Source: CAVZLD01 sp964522605
GTDB taxonomy: Bacteria; Planctomycetota; Planctomycetia; Pirellulales; Pirellulaceae
Direction: 5' to 3'
Length of the DNA stretch: 5,978 nt
Assembly: GCA_964522605.1 (NCBI GenBank)
Contig: CAZFWV010000402.1
Coordinates: forward strand, 1 to 5,978
Shown here: in pieces, positions 1 to 5,941 of the stretch
Numbering within the stretch: position 1 is the stretch's first letter
Layout: each line of letters starts with the position of its first letter
Program-made: the position numbers and the translations under genes
The notes under the pieces: generated by a model
The model's input: only the letters and a program-made list of their open reading frames with translations
Told to the model about the DNA's origin: nothing
The model's database searches: none

Positions 1-1
1 T

Positions 2-58
2 GCGGGCAACGCCCCGCGGGTAAGCGAATCTCTCGCGGCCCGCTGGGCACGCGGTTAA
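2..58 (+). other. possible 3' end of an upstream gene, cut by the window edge
   Basis: The second frame is open from the window edge to a TAA at 56-58, and its last residues read like an ordinary helical C-terminus (ending SLAARWARG). The first frame is also open from the edge, to a TGA at 124-126 inside the next gene, so the two cannot be told apart from so little sequence. Neither gives a recognisable family. If the second frame is real, the 112-nt leader of the block begins just after it. This is only a hint that an upstream + strand gene exists. Confidence 0.2.
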
Positions 59-65
59 ACGAGAG
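30..65. repeat. GC-rich nested inverted repeats ahead of the gene block
   Basis: CTCTCG at 30-35 pairs exactly with CGAGAG at 60-65, and a tight GCCC/GGGC hairpin (38-41 with 45-48, three-base loop) lies between them. Another small pair, GCGGG/CCCGC, is at 2-6 and 13-17. No T-run follows, so this is not a standard intrinsic terminator. It could be a weak terminator of an upstream gene, part of the operon leader, or chance in GC-rich DNA. Confidence 0.3.
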
Positions 66-112
66 GACCGAAACTGTCCGCCCTCCCCGTAAAACATATT
101 TGAGCAAGGTAG

Positions 113-652
113 ATGGCATCTCTTGAAATCGTCGAATCATTGTGCGTGCGTTGTGCCCGGCAGCGTCGCACTTGTTGTCAAACATCCGAGATCTATGTCA
201 CACCGGGAGACGTACAGCGGATCGCGGATTATGTGGACCACGAGAGTTTCTTCGAATATCGGCCTCCGGGAGTGGAGACCTATTCGGATCAGGATCATGA
301 CCCGTTGTGGCGAGATCACGTGTACTATCCGGATGGCCGGCGACGCGTGTTATGTCGACAGTCGAATGGGGACTGTACGTTCCTGGGGCCAACCGGCTGC
401 CGGCTGCCACTGCCTGTCCGACCGCTGATCTGTCGACTGTATCCCTTCGATTACACGGCCGATGGATTGCGGGATGAGCTGGCGATCGGATGTCCCGTCG
501 AGTTGCTTCGAGCGGGTGAGAACCTGTTGGGTGCGTTGAACATGCAGCGTGCCGAGGCGGAAGGCTGGCACGCGCAACTGTATGCCGAAATCCTGGAAGA
601 ACCCCATGCCGCGGTAGGAGCCTGTTACGATGCAGATCGGCTTGACATATGA
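113..652 (+). CDS. YkgJ-family cysteine-cluster protein (putative zinc/iron-binding)
   Basis: This 179-residue protein resembles the YkgJ/UPF0153 family, whose members carry cysteines thought to chelate zinc or iron (possibly an Fe-S cluster); the biochemical role is unsettled. The cysteine layout is clear: C11-x2-C14-x6-C21-C22 at the N-terminus, then C81, C88, C96 and C107 in the typical block ending RPLICRLYPFDY, and C127 in IGCP. No signal peptide or membrane segment is visible, so it should be cytoplasmic. The ATG has only a weak AAGG at 106-109, three bases away, so the start is probable rather than certain; starting here keeps the whole N-terminal cysteine motif. The 3' end overlaps the next gene by 23 nt, which implies co-translation with the ATP-grasp ligases. 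In this setting it could be a metal or redox partner of the pathway, but that is inference. Confidence 0.85.
   Translation: MASLEIVESLCVRCARQRRTCCQTSEIYVTPGDVQRIADYVDHESFFEYRPPGVETYSDQDHDPLWRDHVYYPDGRRRVLCRQSNGDCTFLGPTGCRLPLPVRPLICRLYPFDYTADGLRDELAIGCPVELLRAGENLLGALNMQRAEAEGWHAQLYAEILEEPHAAVGACYDADRLDI
616..620 (+). promoter_or_regulatory. ribosome binding site of first ATP-grasp gene
   Basis: AGGAG lies nine bases before the ATG at 630 and inside the coding region of the cysteine-cluster gene. It supports this start and a translationally coupled 23-nt overlap. Confidence 0.75.
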
Positions 653-1670
653 CCTTCGATCCGCCTATCTGGCCGCCGGCTACGGCGAAGAAGAGACCGC
701 CGAATTCGATCAGGAAGGAACCATCGACGCCCTCGAAAGCGGATTGAGGCAACTCGGGCACGAAACGGATCGTATCGGTCATGCGCGACAACTTATCGCA
801 CGCTTGGCCGAGGGAGACCGGTGGGATCTGGTCTTCAACATTTGTGAAGGTCTCCACGGAATCGGCCGAGAAGCACAGGTCCCGGCCATTCTGGACGTCT
901 TCGACCTCCCCTACACGTTTTCGGATCCCCTGGTGATGTCTCTTTGCCTGCACAAGGGGCTGACCAAAACGGTGGTGCGGCAGGCAGGCCTTCCCACACC
1001 CGATTTCTCCGTCGTGCACCAACCATCCGACCTGACCGCAGTGGGGCAGCGTTTTCCCCAGTTCGTGAAGCCGGTGGCGGAAGGAACAGGGAAGGGCACG
1101 AGCACCACATCGATTGTCTACGACGTGGCACAGCGGCAGCGAGAATGTGATCGACTGCTGGAGAAGTATCGACAACCGGTGCTCGTGGAGTCGTTCCTTC
1201 CGGGACGAGAATTCACCGTCGGCCTGCTCGGTTCGGGTGACCAGGCGGGCGTGGTGGGCACGTTGGAGATTGTCCTGCGGTCCGAGGCCGAGGCGGGCGT
1301 GTATTCGTATCAGAACAAGGAACAATGCGAACAACTCGTCGAATACCGTCCCGTCAAGGCATCGGAAACGGTCGTTCGCGCGGCCGAGCAAATCGCTCTG
1401 GCGGCTTGGCGCGTCTTGGGTTGTCGCGACGGAGGCCGCGTTGATCTGCGGTGCGATGAACAAGGACAGCCTCAGTTTCTCGAAGTGAATCCGCTGGCCG
1501 GCCTGCATCCGACTCACTCCGATCTTCCCCTGATCGCCACATCCGTCGGGATGACCTACGAAGAACTGTTGGGACGCATCGTCCACTCCGCGACCCGCCG
1601 TATCCCTCATTCGCACGGCCAGCGGACAACCGGGCGTTGCACGTTCCCCACATTGCGCGCTCCGGTCTAA
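630..1670 (+). CDS. ATP-grasp ligase 1, D-Ala-D-Ala ligase superfamily
   Basis: The 346-residue protein has the layout of D-alanine-D-alanine ligase (Ddl): an N-terminal lobe with VFNICEG (68-74), a first ATP lysine at K109, FVKP with K147 followed by a glycine-rich loop GTGKGTS (152-158), the adenine-contacting pair E187 and E194 in VLVESFLPGREFTV, and the metal site R270/D272, E285 and N287. The spacings E187-E194, D272-E285 and E285-N287 equal those of E. coli DdlB (E180/E187, D257/E270/N272). Such enzymes activate a carboxylate as an acyl phosphate and join it to an amine. The Ddl N-terminal signature (GGxSxE) is missing, replaced by an acidic EEETAEFDQEG stretch, so a true peptidoglycan Ddl is unlikely and the substrates are unknown. 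Residues 320-346 form a basic tail beyond the usual end of the domain. The protein is soluble, and its gene is second in the block. Confidence 0.88.
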   Translation: MQIGLTYDLRSAYLAAGYGEEETAEFDQEGTIDALESGLRQLGHETDRIGHARQLIARLAEGDRWDLVFNICEGLHGIGREAQVPAILDVFDLPYTFSDPLVMSLCLHKGLTKTVVRQAGLPTPDFSVVHQPSDLTAVGQRFPQFVKPVAEGTGKGTSTTSIVYDVAQRQRECDRLLEKYRQPVLVESFLPGREFTVGLLGSGDQAGVVGTLEIVLRSEAEAGVYSYQNKEQCEQLVEYRPVKASETVVRAAEQIALAAWRVLGCRDGGRVDLRCDEQGQPQFLEVNPLAGLHPTHSDLPLIATSVGMTYEELLGRIVHSATRRIPHSHGQRTTGRCTFPTLRAPV

Positions 1671-1692
1671 ACGACTGCCGCTGTCTCCCCCA

Positions 1693-1727
1693 GAACCGGA
1701 GAACCGTTTCGCGATTTCCCTGAACCG
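1693..1727 (+). repeat. three GAACCG copies in the gap between the two ATP-grasp genes
   Basis: GAACCG occurs at 1693-1698, 1701-1706 and 1722-1727, all on the + strand within the only sizeable gap of the block (1671-1746). The copies are 8 and 21 bases apart. They may be a binding site or chance; no promoter boxes or terminator could be recognised nearby. Confidence 0.3.
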
Positions 1728-1746
1728 CTTCGAATCGATCCCAGCC

Positions 1747-2769
1747 GTGACAAAAGCCCGACGCGTGGTAATTCTGTACAACGATACACGGCCCGATGCA
1801 CCGGCCGATCAGCGCGACGTGCTGGTGCAACGGGACGCGGTCGAAAGAGCGCTGCAGCGGCTGGGCCATACGACCCACCCGGTCCCTTGTGACTTGGATT
1901 TGGCATCCATTCGGCGGAAGCTGGAAAAGATTCGACCGGATCTGGTGTTCAACCTCGTCGAATCCCTTGCCGAAACCGACCGGCTGATGTGCGTCATTCC
2001 GCTGCTGCTGGATGCCATGCTGCTGCCGTACACCGGCTCCGATAGTGAAGCGATCTTCTTGACCGGCGACAAGATCCTGGCCAAGCGCTGGCTGCGGACT
2101 GGACAGCTGCCCACACCCGACGCATGGCGAGGCGACGATCCTCTCGGTCGGTCGAGTGAGCTCGCATCACGCCATCGCACGGAAACCGATCGCCAGTGGA
2201 TCATCAAACCGATCGCCGAACATGCCTCTCGGGGAATTGACGATGCGTCCGTCCTTCGAACGGCAGAGGAAGAAGAGCTGGCGCAACGCATTCGCGAACG
2301 AGAGCAAGAAACAGGTTGTCCCCATTTCGCGGAAGTCTATGTCGAAGGTCGCGAATTCAATCTCTCCCTACTTGCGATCGACGCGTCGCAGATGGAGGTT
2401 CTTCCGCCGGCCGAGATTGAGTTTCGTACATTCCCGACCAATCGACCGCGCATCGTGGGGTATCAAGCGAAGTGGGACGAACAATCGGTTGAATACCAGC
2501 AAACGCCGCGCAGGTTTGATTTTCCACCCAGCGACTGGCCGATGCTGAATCGATTGCGTGAATTGAGTCAACAATGCTGGAATCGATTTGGTCTGCGTGG
2601 CTATGCAAGGGTCGATTTTCGCGTCGATGCGGATGGAGTGCCCTGGATCCTCGAAATCAATACGAACCCGTGCCTGTCCCCCGACGCAGGTTTCGCCGCA
2701 GCGGTTCAGACGGCAGGAATCTCTTACGACCAGGCGATCGCCCGCATTCTGAATGCGGTACCCGTTTGA
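1747..2769 (+). CDS. ATP-grasp ligase 2, D-Ala-D-Ala ligase superfamily
   Basis: This second 340-residue ATP-grasp enzyme clearly differs from its neighbour. It shows VFNLVES (67-73), K109 in TGDKILAK, IIKP with K154, the pair E196/E203 in the VEGREF region, and the metal site R288/D290, E303 and N305 with the canonical 13- and 2-residue spacings. The phosphate-binding loop is HASRGIDDAS (159-168) rather than the GTGKGTS of ligase 1, so the two belong to different subfamilies and probably carry out different ligations. Amide-bond formation at the expense of ATP is expected; the substrates are unknown. The GTG start has no good Shine-Dalgarno sequence; it was chosen because strand beta-1 (RRVVILYND) starts at once after it. 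The frame stays open upstream through the gap but offers no ATG, GTG or TTG back to 1671. The gene ends 25 nt before the fusion gene. Confidence 0.87.
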   Translation: MTKARRVVILYNDTRPDAPADQRDVLVQRDAVERALQRLGHTTHPVPCDLDLASIRRKLEKIRPDLVFNLVESLAETDRLMCVIPLLLDAMLLPYTGSDSEAIFLTGDKILAKRWLRTGQLPTPDAWRGDDPLGRSSELASRHRTETDRQWIIKPIAEHASRGIDDASVLRTAEEEELAQRIREREQETGCPHFAEVYVEGREFNLSLLAIDASQMEVLPPAEIEFRTFPTNRPRIVGYQAKWDEQSVEYQQTPRRFDFPPSDWPMLNRLRELSQQCWNRFGLRGYARVDFRVDADGVPWILEINTNPCLSPDAGFAAAVQTAGISYDQAIARILNAVPV

Positions 2770-2784
2770 CATTTGGGCTTTCCC

Positions 2785-2789
2785 GGAGG
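2785..2789 (+). promoter_or_regulatory. ribosome binding site fixing the start of the GNAT-deacetylase gene
   Basis: A perfect GGAGG sits five bases before ATG 2795. The in-frame ATG at 2753 lies inside the preceding gene and has no comparable site, so 2795 is the better start. Confidence 0.85.
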
Positions 2790-2794
2790 CAAGC

Positions 2795-4648
2795 ATGTTT
2801 CGCGTTCGCCGCATCTATGATGATGTTCTGCCGATCAATCAGACGGCGATTGGTGAAGTCCAACAGCTGCTGGCCGATCAATTTTCGGCGCTCGCACCCG
2901 AGGAAATCGCGACGTTGCCGGAGAAGCTTCGAAACCCGTTTCGTCAGCGATTCCGCACTGTCTTGTATGTGGCCGAGAATGCGCAGGGACGCGTGATCGG
3001 CTTTGCGATCGTCCTGCACGAACCGGTGATCGGTTTCTGTTTTCTTGATTTCCTCGCCGCCGGAAAACGAACGACAGGACGCGGCGTTGGTGCAGCGCTC
3101 TACGAACACGTGCGTGATGAAGCTCTCGGCATGCAGGCGCGGGCTCTCGTGTTTGAATGCCTTCCAGACGAACCCAATCGGTGTCTGGACACCACGGTGC
3201 GCAAGCAGAATGCGGCGCGTCTGAGATTCTATGAACAATATGACGCCCGACCGATCGTCGAGACAGCCTACGAGACCCCGGTTCCCAGCGGTGACAGCGA
3301 CAACGTTCCTCACCTGATGTTCGACGGCCTGGACCACTATGTTCTTTCGGGTGAACCATTGACTTTGCAAGTGGAATCTGCTCGACAAGCGCGGTCACAA
3401 AGCGCGCTGAGCCCCGACAGTGGACGACCGTCCCCACTCCGTGCCGTCTTTCTGCGCCAAGTCGTCCAAGCGGTGCTCGAACGCAAGTACGCGGATCTTT
3501 GTCCGCCGGATTACGTTCGGAAGGTAGTGGCGTCGTTCCAAGATCCGCTGCGTAGGCGTGAATACCGCTATCGAAAGGCGCCGATCGAACACCGACCGGC
3601 TGTGGCCCCGCCACCGCTGACCATCCCCGTCACCATGAACGACCGCCACGAAATCCATCACATTCGCGAACGCGGGTATGTGGAGGCTCCTGCCCGAATC
3701 CGAGTCATCGGTGGCGAGCTGTCCTCGAGTCGCCTGATCGAAGTCATTCCAGTGAAGGCCTACTCCCTGGATCCGATCCTGGCAGTCCATGACCAAGACT
3801 TCGTGGACTATTTAGAGCGGGCGTGCGAGAACACGCCGGCAGGCAAGTCTGTCTATCCGTATGTGTTTCCGATCCGAAACGCGACCCGTCCGCCGAAAGA
3901 ACTCTCAATCCGCGCGGGATACTACTGCATCGACACCTTTACGCCAATTCACCAAAACGCCTTCCCCGCCGCCAAACGCGCGGTCGACTGTGCGCTGACC
4001 GGTGCCGAACAGATCCTGCGAGGCGACCGCATCGCCTACGCGTTGGTTCGGCCCCCGGGACATCACGCGGAACGGCGCTGCTTCGGAGGTTTCTGCTATT
4101 TCAACAATGCGGCCGTCGCGGCTCATTCCCTGAGTCGCTACGGAACGGTCGCGATCCTGGACATTGATTATCATCACGGAAACGGTCAGCAAGATATTTT
4201 CTACGAACGCGCGGATGTGCTGACCATCTCGATTCACGGTGACCCCAGTTTTGCCTATCCCTATTTCACCGGGTTTGCGGACGAACGGGGTGCTGGGGCG
4301 GGAGCCGGCTTCAATTTGAATCTGCCCCTACCGGAACTCCAGGACGGTGCTCAATATCGTCAGGCACTCGATCAGGCATTGCGGCAAATCGCCACGTTTA
4401 AGCCCGCGTTCCTTGTCGTCGCGCTCGGCCTCGATCCGGCAAAAGGCGACCCCACCGGGACCTGGTCCCTGACCGCAAAAGACTTCCGAATGAACGGTGA
4501 GGCCATCGGCCAGCTCCGGTTGCCCACGCTGGTCGTTCAGGAGGGAGGTTACCGGACCCGCACGCTGGGCGTGAACGCCCGACACTTTTTTCAAGGACTG
4601 ATCGCCGGAACGAATGAAGGCAACCGGCCTACTGGGAGGAAATCGTGA
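2795..4648 (+). CDS. fusion protein: GNAT acetyltransferase + APAH/HDAC-type zinc deacetylase
   Basis: This 617-residue protein has two enzyme domains. Residues 1-180 form a GNAT acyltransferase: strand VIGFAIV (67-73), acetyl-CoA loop TGRGVG (94-99) and a late NAARLRFYEQYDAR segment (139-152). Residues 185-275 are an Arg-rich linker of unknown role. From about 275 to 605 there is a deacetylase of the acetylpolyamine amidohydrolase type: RPPGHHA with the tandem catalytic H423/H424, zinc ligands D458 and H460 in ILDIDYHHGNG, third ligand D547 in GLDP, and catalytic tyrosine Y586 in EGGYR. IHGDP and the GAGAGAG run also match APAH. All catalytic residues are present, so it should remove acyl groups from amines. 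Against M. ramosa APAH (as recalled), polyamine-binding E106 and E117 align with S371 and F382, which argues against a polyamine substrate. The start at 2795 is set by its ribosome binding site; starting at 2753 would add 14 residues. The protein is soluble, and its stop overlaps the next start. Confidence 0.9.
   Translation: MFRVRRIYDDVLPINQTAIGEVQQLLADQFSALAPEEIATLPEKLRNPFRQRFRTVLYVAENAQGRVIGFAIVLHEPVIGFCFLDFLAAGKRTTGRGVGAALYEHVRDEALGMQARALVFECLPDEPNRCLDTTVRKQNAARLRFYEQYDARPIVETAYETPVPSGDSDNVPHLMFDGLDHYVLSGEPLTLQVESARQARSQSALSPDSGRPSPLRAVFLRQVVQAVLERKYADLCPPDYVRKVVASFQDPLRRREYRYRKAPIEHRPAVAPPPLTIPVTMNDRHEIHHIRERGYVEAPARIRVIGGELSSSRLIEVIPVKAYSLDPILAVHDQDFVDYLERACENTPAGKSVYPYVFPIRNATRPPKELSIRAGYYCIDTFTPIHQNAFPAAKRAVDCALTGAEQILRGDRIAYALVRPPGHHAERRCFGGFCYFNNAAVAAHSLSRYGTVAILDIDYHHGNGQQDIFYERADVLTISIHGDPSFAYPYFTGFADERGAGAGAGFNLNLPLPELQDGAQYRQALDQALRQIATFKPAFLVVALGLDPAKGDPTGTWSLTAKDFRMNGEAIGQLRLPTLVVQEGGYRTRTLGVNARHFFQGLIAGTNEGNRPTGRKS
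4635..4639 (+). promoter_or_regulatory. ribosome binding site of the stand-alone GNAT gene
   Basis: GGAGG lies five bases before GTG 4645 and within the last codons of the fusion gene. It supports the GTG start and the GTGA stop/start overlap. Confidence 0.8.
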
Positions 4649-5166
4649 CCCATCACGCGCCGCTTGAGAAATCCCGCGCCGGGCAGTCGATTGCTTGGCG
4701 GGAGCATGTCGTGCCGGGCGATCGCAATACGGTCCAATCCATCGTCGCCTCCACCGGCTTCTTCTCCGACGAAGAAGTGCGCCTCGCCGTCGAACTGGTC
4801 GACGACTTCCTGCACCGCGGTCACGAGTCGGGGTACGCGTTTCTTTTTGCGCAACAAGGAGAACACGTGCTCGGGTACGCCTGCTACGGGCCGATCCCGT
4901 GCACAAGGCACAGTTTTGATTTGTACTGGATCGCCGTCCATCGCACCGAACAGCGACGGGGACTCGGGCAAGCCATCATGCAGCAGGTAGAGACCCGCGT
5001 TCGAAAGGCGGGAGGTCGACAGCTCTACATCGACACATCTGGACGCGCACAGTACGCTCCCAGCAGGGCGTTTTACCAGCGATGTGGCTACGATCAAGTC
5101 GCCACGCTGCCAGACTTCTACGCGCCGGGGGACGAAAAAGTGATCTACGTCAAGAAACTGGTCTGA
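4645..5166 (+). CDS. GNAT-family N-acetyltransferase
   Basis: This 173-residue single-domain GNAT protein should transfer an acetyl (or other acyl) group from CoA to an amine; the substrate is unknown. The central strand LYWIAV (93-98) leads into the textbook acetyl-CoA loop Q103-x2-G106-x-G108 (QRRGLG), followed by helix AIMQQVE. The late SRAFYQRCGY segment (140-149) and FYAPGDEKVIYVKKLV at the C-terminus complete the fold. The length is normal for the family, with no signal or membrane segment. It differs from the GNAT domain of the preceding fusion, whose loop has T in place of Q/R, so the operon has two distinct acyltransferase domains. The GTGA overlap with the fusion gene means coupled translation and tight stoichiometry. 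It is the last gene of the block and converges on pdxH. Confidence 0.88.
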   Translation: MTHHAPLEKSRAGQSIAWREHVVPGDRNTVQSIVASTGFFSDEEVRLAVELVDDFLHRGHESGYAFLFAQQGEHVLGYACYGPIPCTRHSFDLYWIAVHRTEQRRGLGQAIMQQVETRVRKAGGRQLYIDTSGRAQYAPSRAFYQRCGYDQVATLPDFYAPGDEKVIYVKKLV

Positions 5167-5181
5167 CCGGCCCCGCTCTCG

Positions 5182-5823
5182 TCAGGGAGCCAAACGCACA
5201 ATGGACCATTGCCCATTCGCCTGAAGTTCGTAGAGAAACCGATCGTGCAGCCGGTTTTCCTGCCCCTGCCAGAATTCGATGCGCTGCGGCACAATCTGAT
5301 ATCCGCCCCAGAAGGATGGTAGCGGAACCTCGCGATTGGCGAACTTCCGTGACACCTCCGCCAACTTCATCTGCAGGAGTTGTCGCGATGAAATGACCGA
5401 GCTTTGCGGCGAGCACCAAGCACCCAGCTGACTGCCGCGTGGCCGAGTCGCGAAGTATTTCAACGACGCCGCCGTCGAGATCCGAGATGCCACGCCTTCG
5501 ATCGTAACCTGCCGCGACAACTCGGCCCAGAAGAACATCGCCGCGACCGCCGGGTTCTCGGCAAGCTGAACCGCTTTCCGACTCTCGTAGTTCGTGAAGA
5601 ATACGAAACCGTCGCGATCAAAATACTTGAGCAATACCGTGCGCAGCGAGGGGGTGCCTGTCGGCGACACCGTGGCCAGGCTCATCGCATTCGGTTCCGA
5701 CAACTTGGCGCTGCAAGCCTGATGGAGCCATCGCTCAAACTGCTGGTACGGATCGGCCGCCAACGTATCCAGGTCCAGCACTTCCCCGGAATACTCCCGC
5801 CGCAACTGTGAAACGTCGACCAT
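5182..5823 (-). CDS. pdxH: pyridoxamine 5'-phosphate oxidase (PdxH)
   Basis: PdxH is an FMN-dependent cytoplasmic homodimer that oxidises pyridoxine 5'-phosphate or pyridoxamine 5'-phosphate to the cofactor pyridoxal 5'-phosphate, using O2 and releasing H2O2. The 213-residue length is close to E. coli PdxH (218). The FMN-binding stretch RTVLLK (61-66), FFTNYESRKA (75-84), RQV (104-106), the RPRGSQLGAW block (127-136), and FWGGYQIVPQRIEFWQG (171-187) are all present. RLHDR (191-195) contains the substrate-binding Arg and His equivalent to E. coli R197 and H199, and the C-terminus ends in the family-typical RLAP. The protein looks intact and active. The ATG is supported by AAGGA five bases upstream. 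It is convergent with the acyltransferase block, 15 nt away, and there is no reason to link it to that pathway. Confidence 0.97.
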   Translation of the reverse strand: MVDVSQLRREYSGEVLDLDTLAADPYQQFERWLHQACSAKLSEPNAMSLATVSPTGTPSLRTVLLKYFDRDGFVFFTNYESRKAVQLAENPAVAAMFFWAELSRQVTIEGVASRISTAASLKYFATRPRGSQLGAWCSPQSSVISSRQLLQMKLAEVSRKFANREVPLPSFWGGYQIVPQRIEFWQGQENRLHDRFLYELQANGQWSIVRLAP

Positions 5824-5828
5824 CCTCT

Positions 5829-5833
5829 TCCTT
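5829..5833 (-). promoter_or_regulatory. ribosome binding site of pdxH
   Basis: On the - strand AAGGA precedes the pdxH ATG by five bases, which supports the start. No convincing promoter boxes were found in the remaining upstream sequence up to the window edge. Confidence 0.7.
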
Positions 5834-5891
5834 CGGTCCGGGTACGCCCCCGACGATCATTCGCCAACAAAGCACGGGAACTCAATGTTCT

Positions 5892-5941
5892 GGACGCGGG
5901 GGCGATTCGAACATGATTCGGAAGTCTCGCCTGCCGCGTCC
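5892..5941. repeat. long interrupted inverted repeat upstream of pdxH
   Basis: GGACGCGG (5892-5899) is the exact complement of CCGCGTCC (5934-5941). Nested inside, GGCGA (5901-5905) pairs with TCGCC (5927-5931), and TTC (5906-5908) pairs with GAA (5921-5923). GAA (5909-5911) then pairs with TTC (5917-5919), leaving a five-base CATGA loop and one bulged G. The whole element can fold into one imperfect hairpin of about 19 base pairs. It starts 69 nt from the pdxH start. Read toward pdxH there is no T-run after it, so it is not an intrinsic terminator in that direction. It could be a structured leader, a protein-binding palindrome or a dispersed palindromic repeat. Confidence 0.6.

Noticed and set aside
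71..100. Promoter for the block, with CATATT at 95-100 as a -10 box.
   Set aside because: No -35 box lies at a suitable distance, and it sits only about a dozen bases from the start codon.
630..1670. Naming the first ATP-grasp gene ddl.
   Set aside because: Although the catalytic layout matches, the N-terminal Ddl signature is missing and the context is not a cell-wall cluster, so a peptidoglycan role cannot be supported.
198..1781. A 527-codon open frame on the - strand opposite the cysteine-cluster and first ATP-grasp genes.
   Set aside because: Its translation has no recognisable motif and low-complexity Arg/His/Ser-rich composition, while the + strand genes carry complete family motifs. 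Long antisense frames are common in GC-rich coding DNA.
2753..2794. Upstream ATG adding 14 residues to the GNAT-deacetylase fusion.
   Set aside because: It lies inside the preceding gene and lacks a ribosome binding site, whereas ATG 2795 has GGAGG five bases ahead and starts directly into the first strand of the GNAT domain.
2657..3614. Overlapping - strand frames of about 240-260 codons opposite the start of the fusion gene.
   Set aside because: They are composition shadows of the + strand gene with no domain motifs and no ribosome binding sites.
5892..5941. A tRNA or tRNA 3'-end remnant: the - strand reads GTTCGAATC, like a T-loop, followed by a strand that pairs with GGACGCGG.
   Set aside because: The element is about 50 nt, too short for a tRNA. 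The would-be T-stem does not pair, there is no anticodon arm, and CCA is not at the right distance. No integrase gene or duplicated site is in view to support an attachment site.
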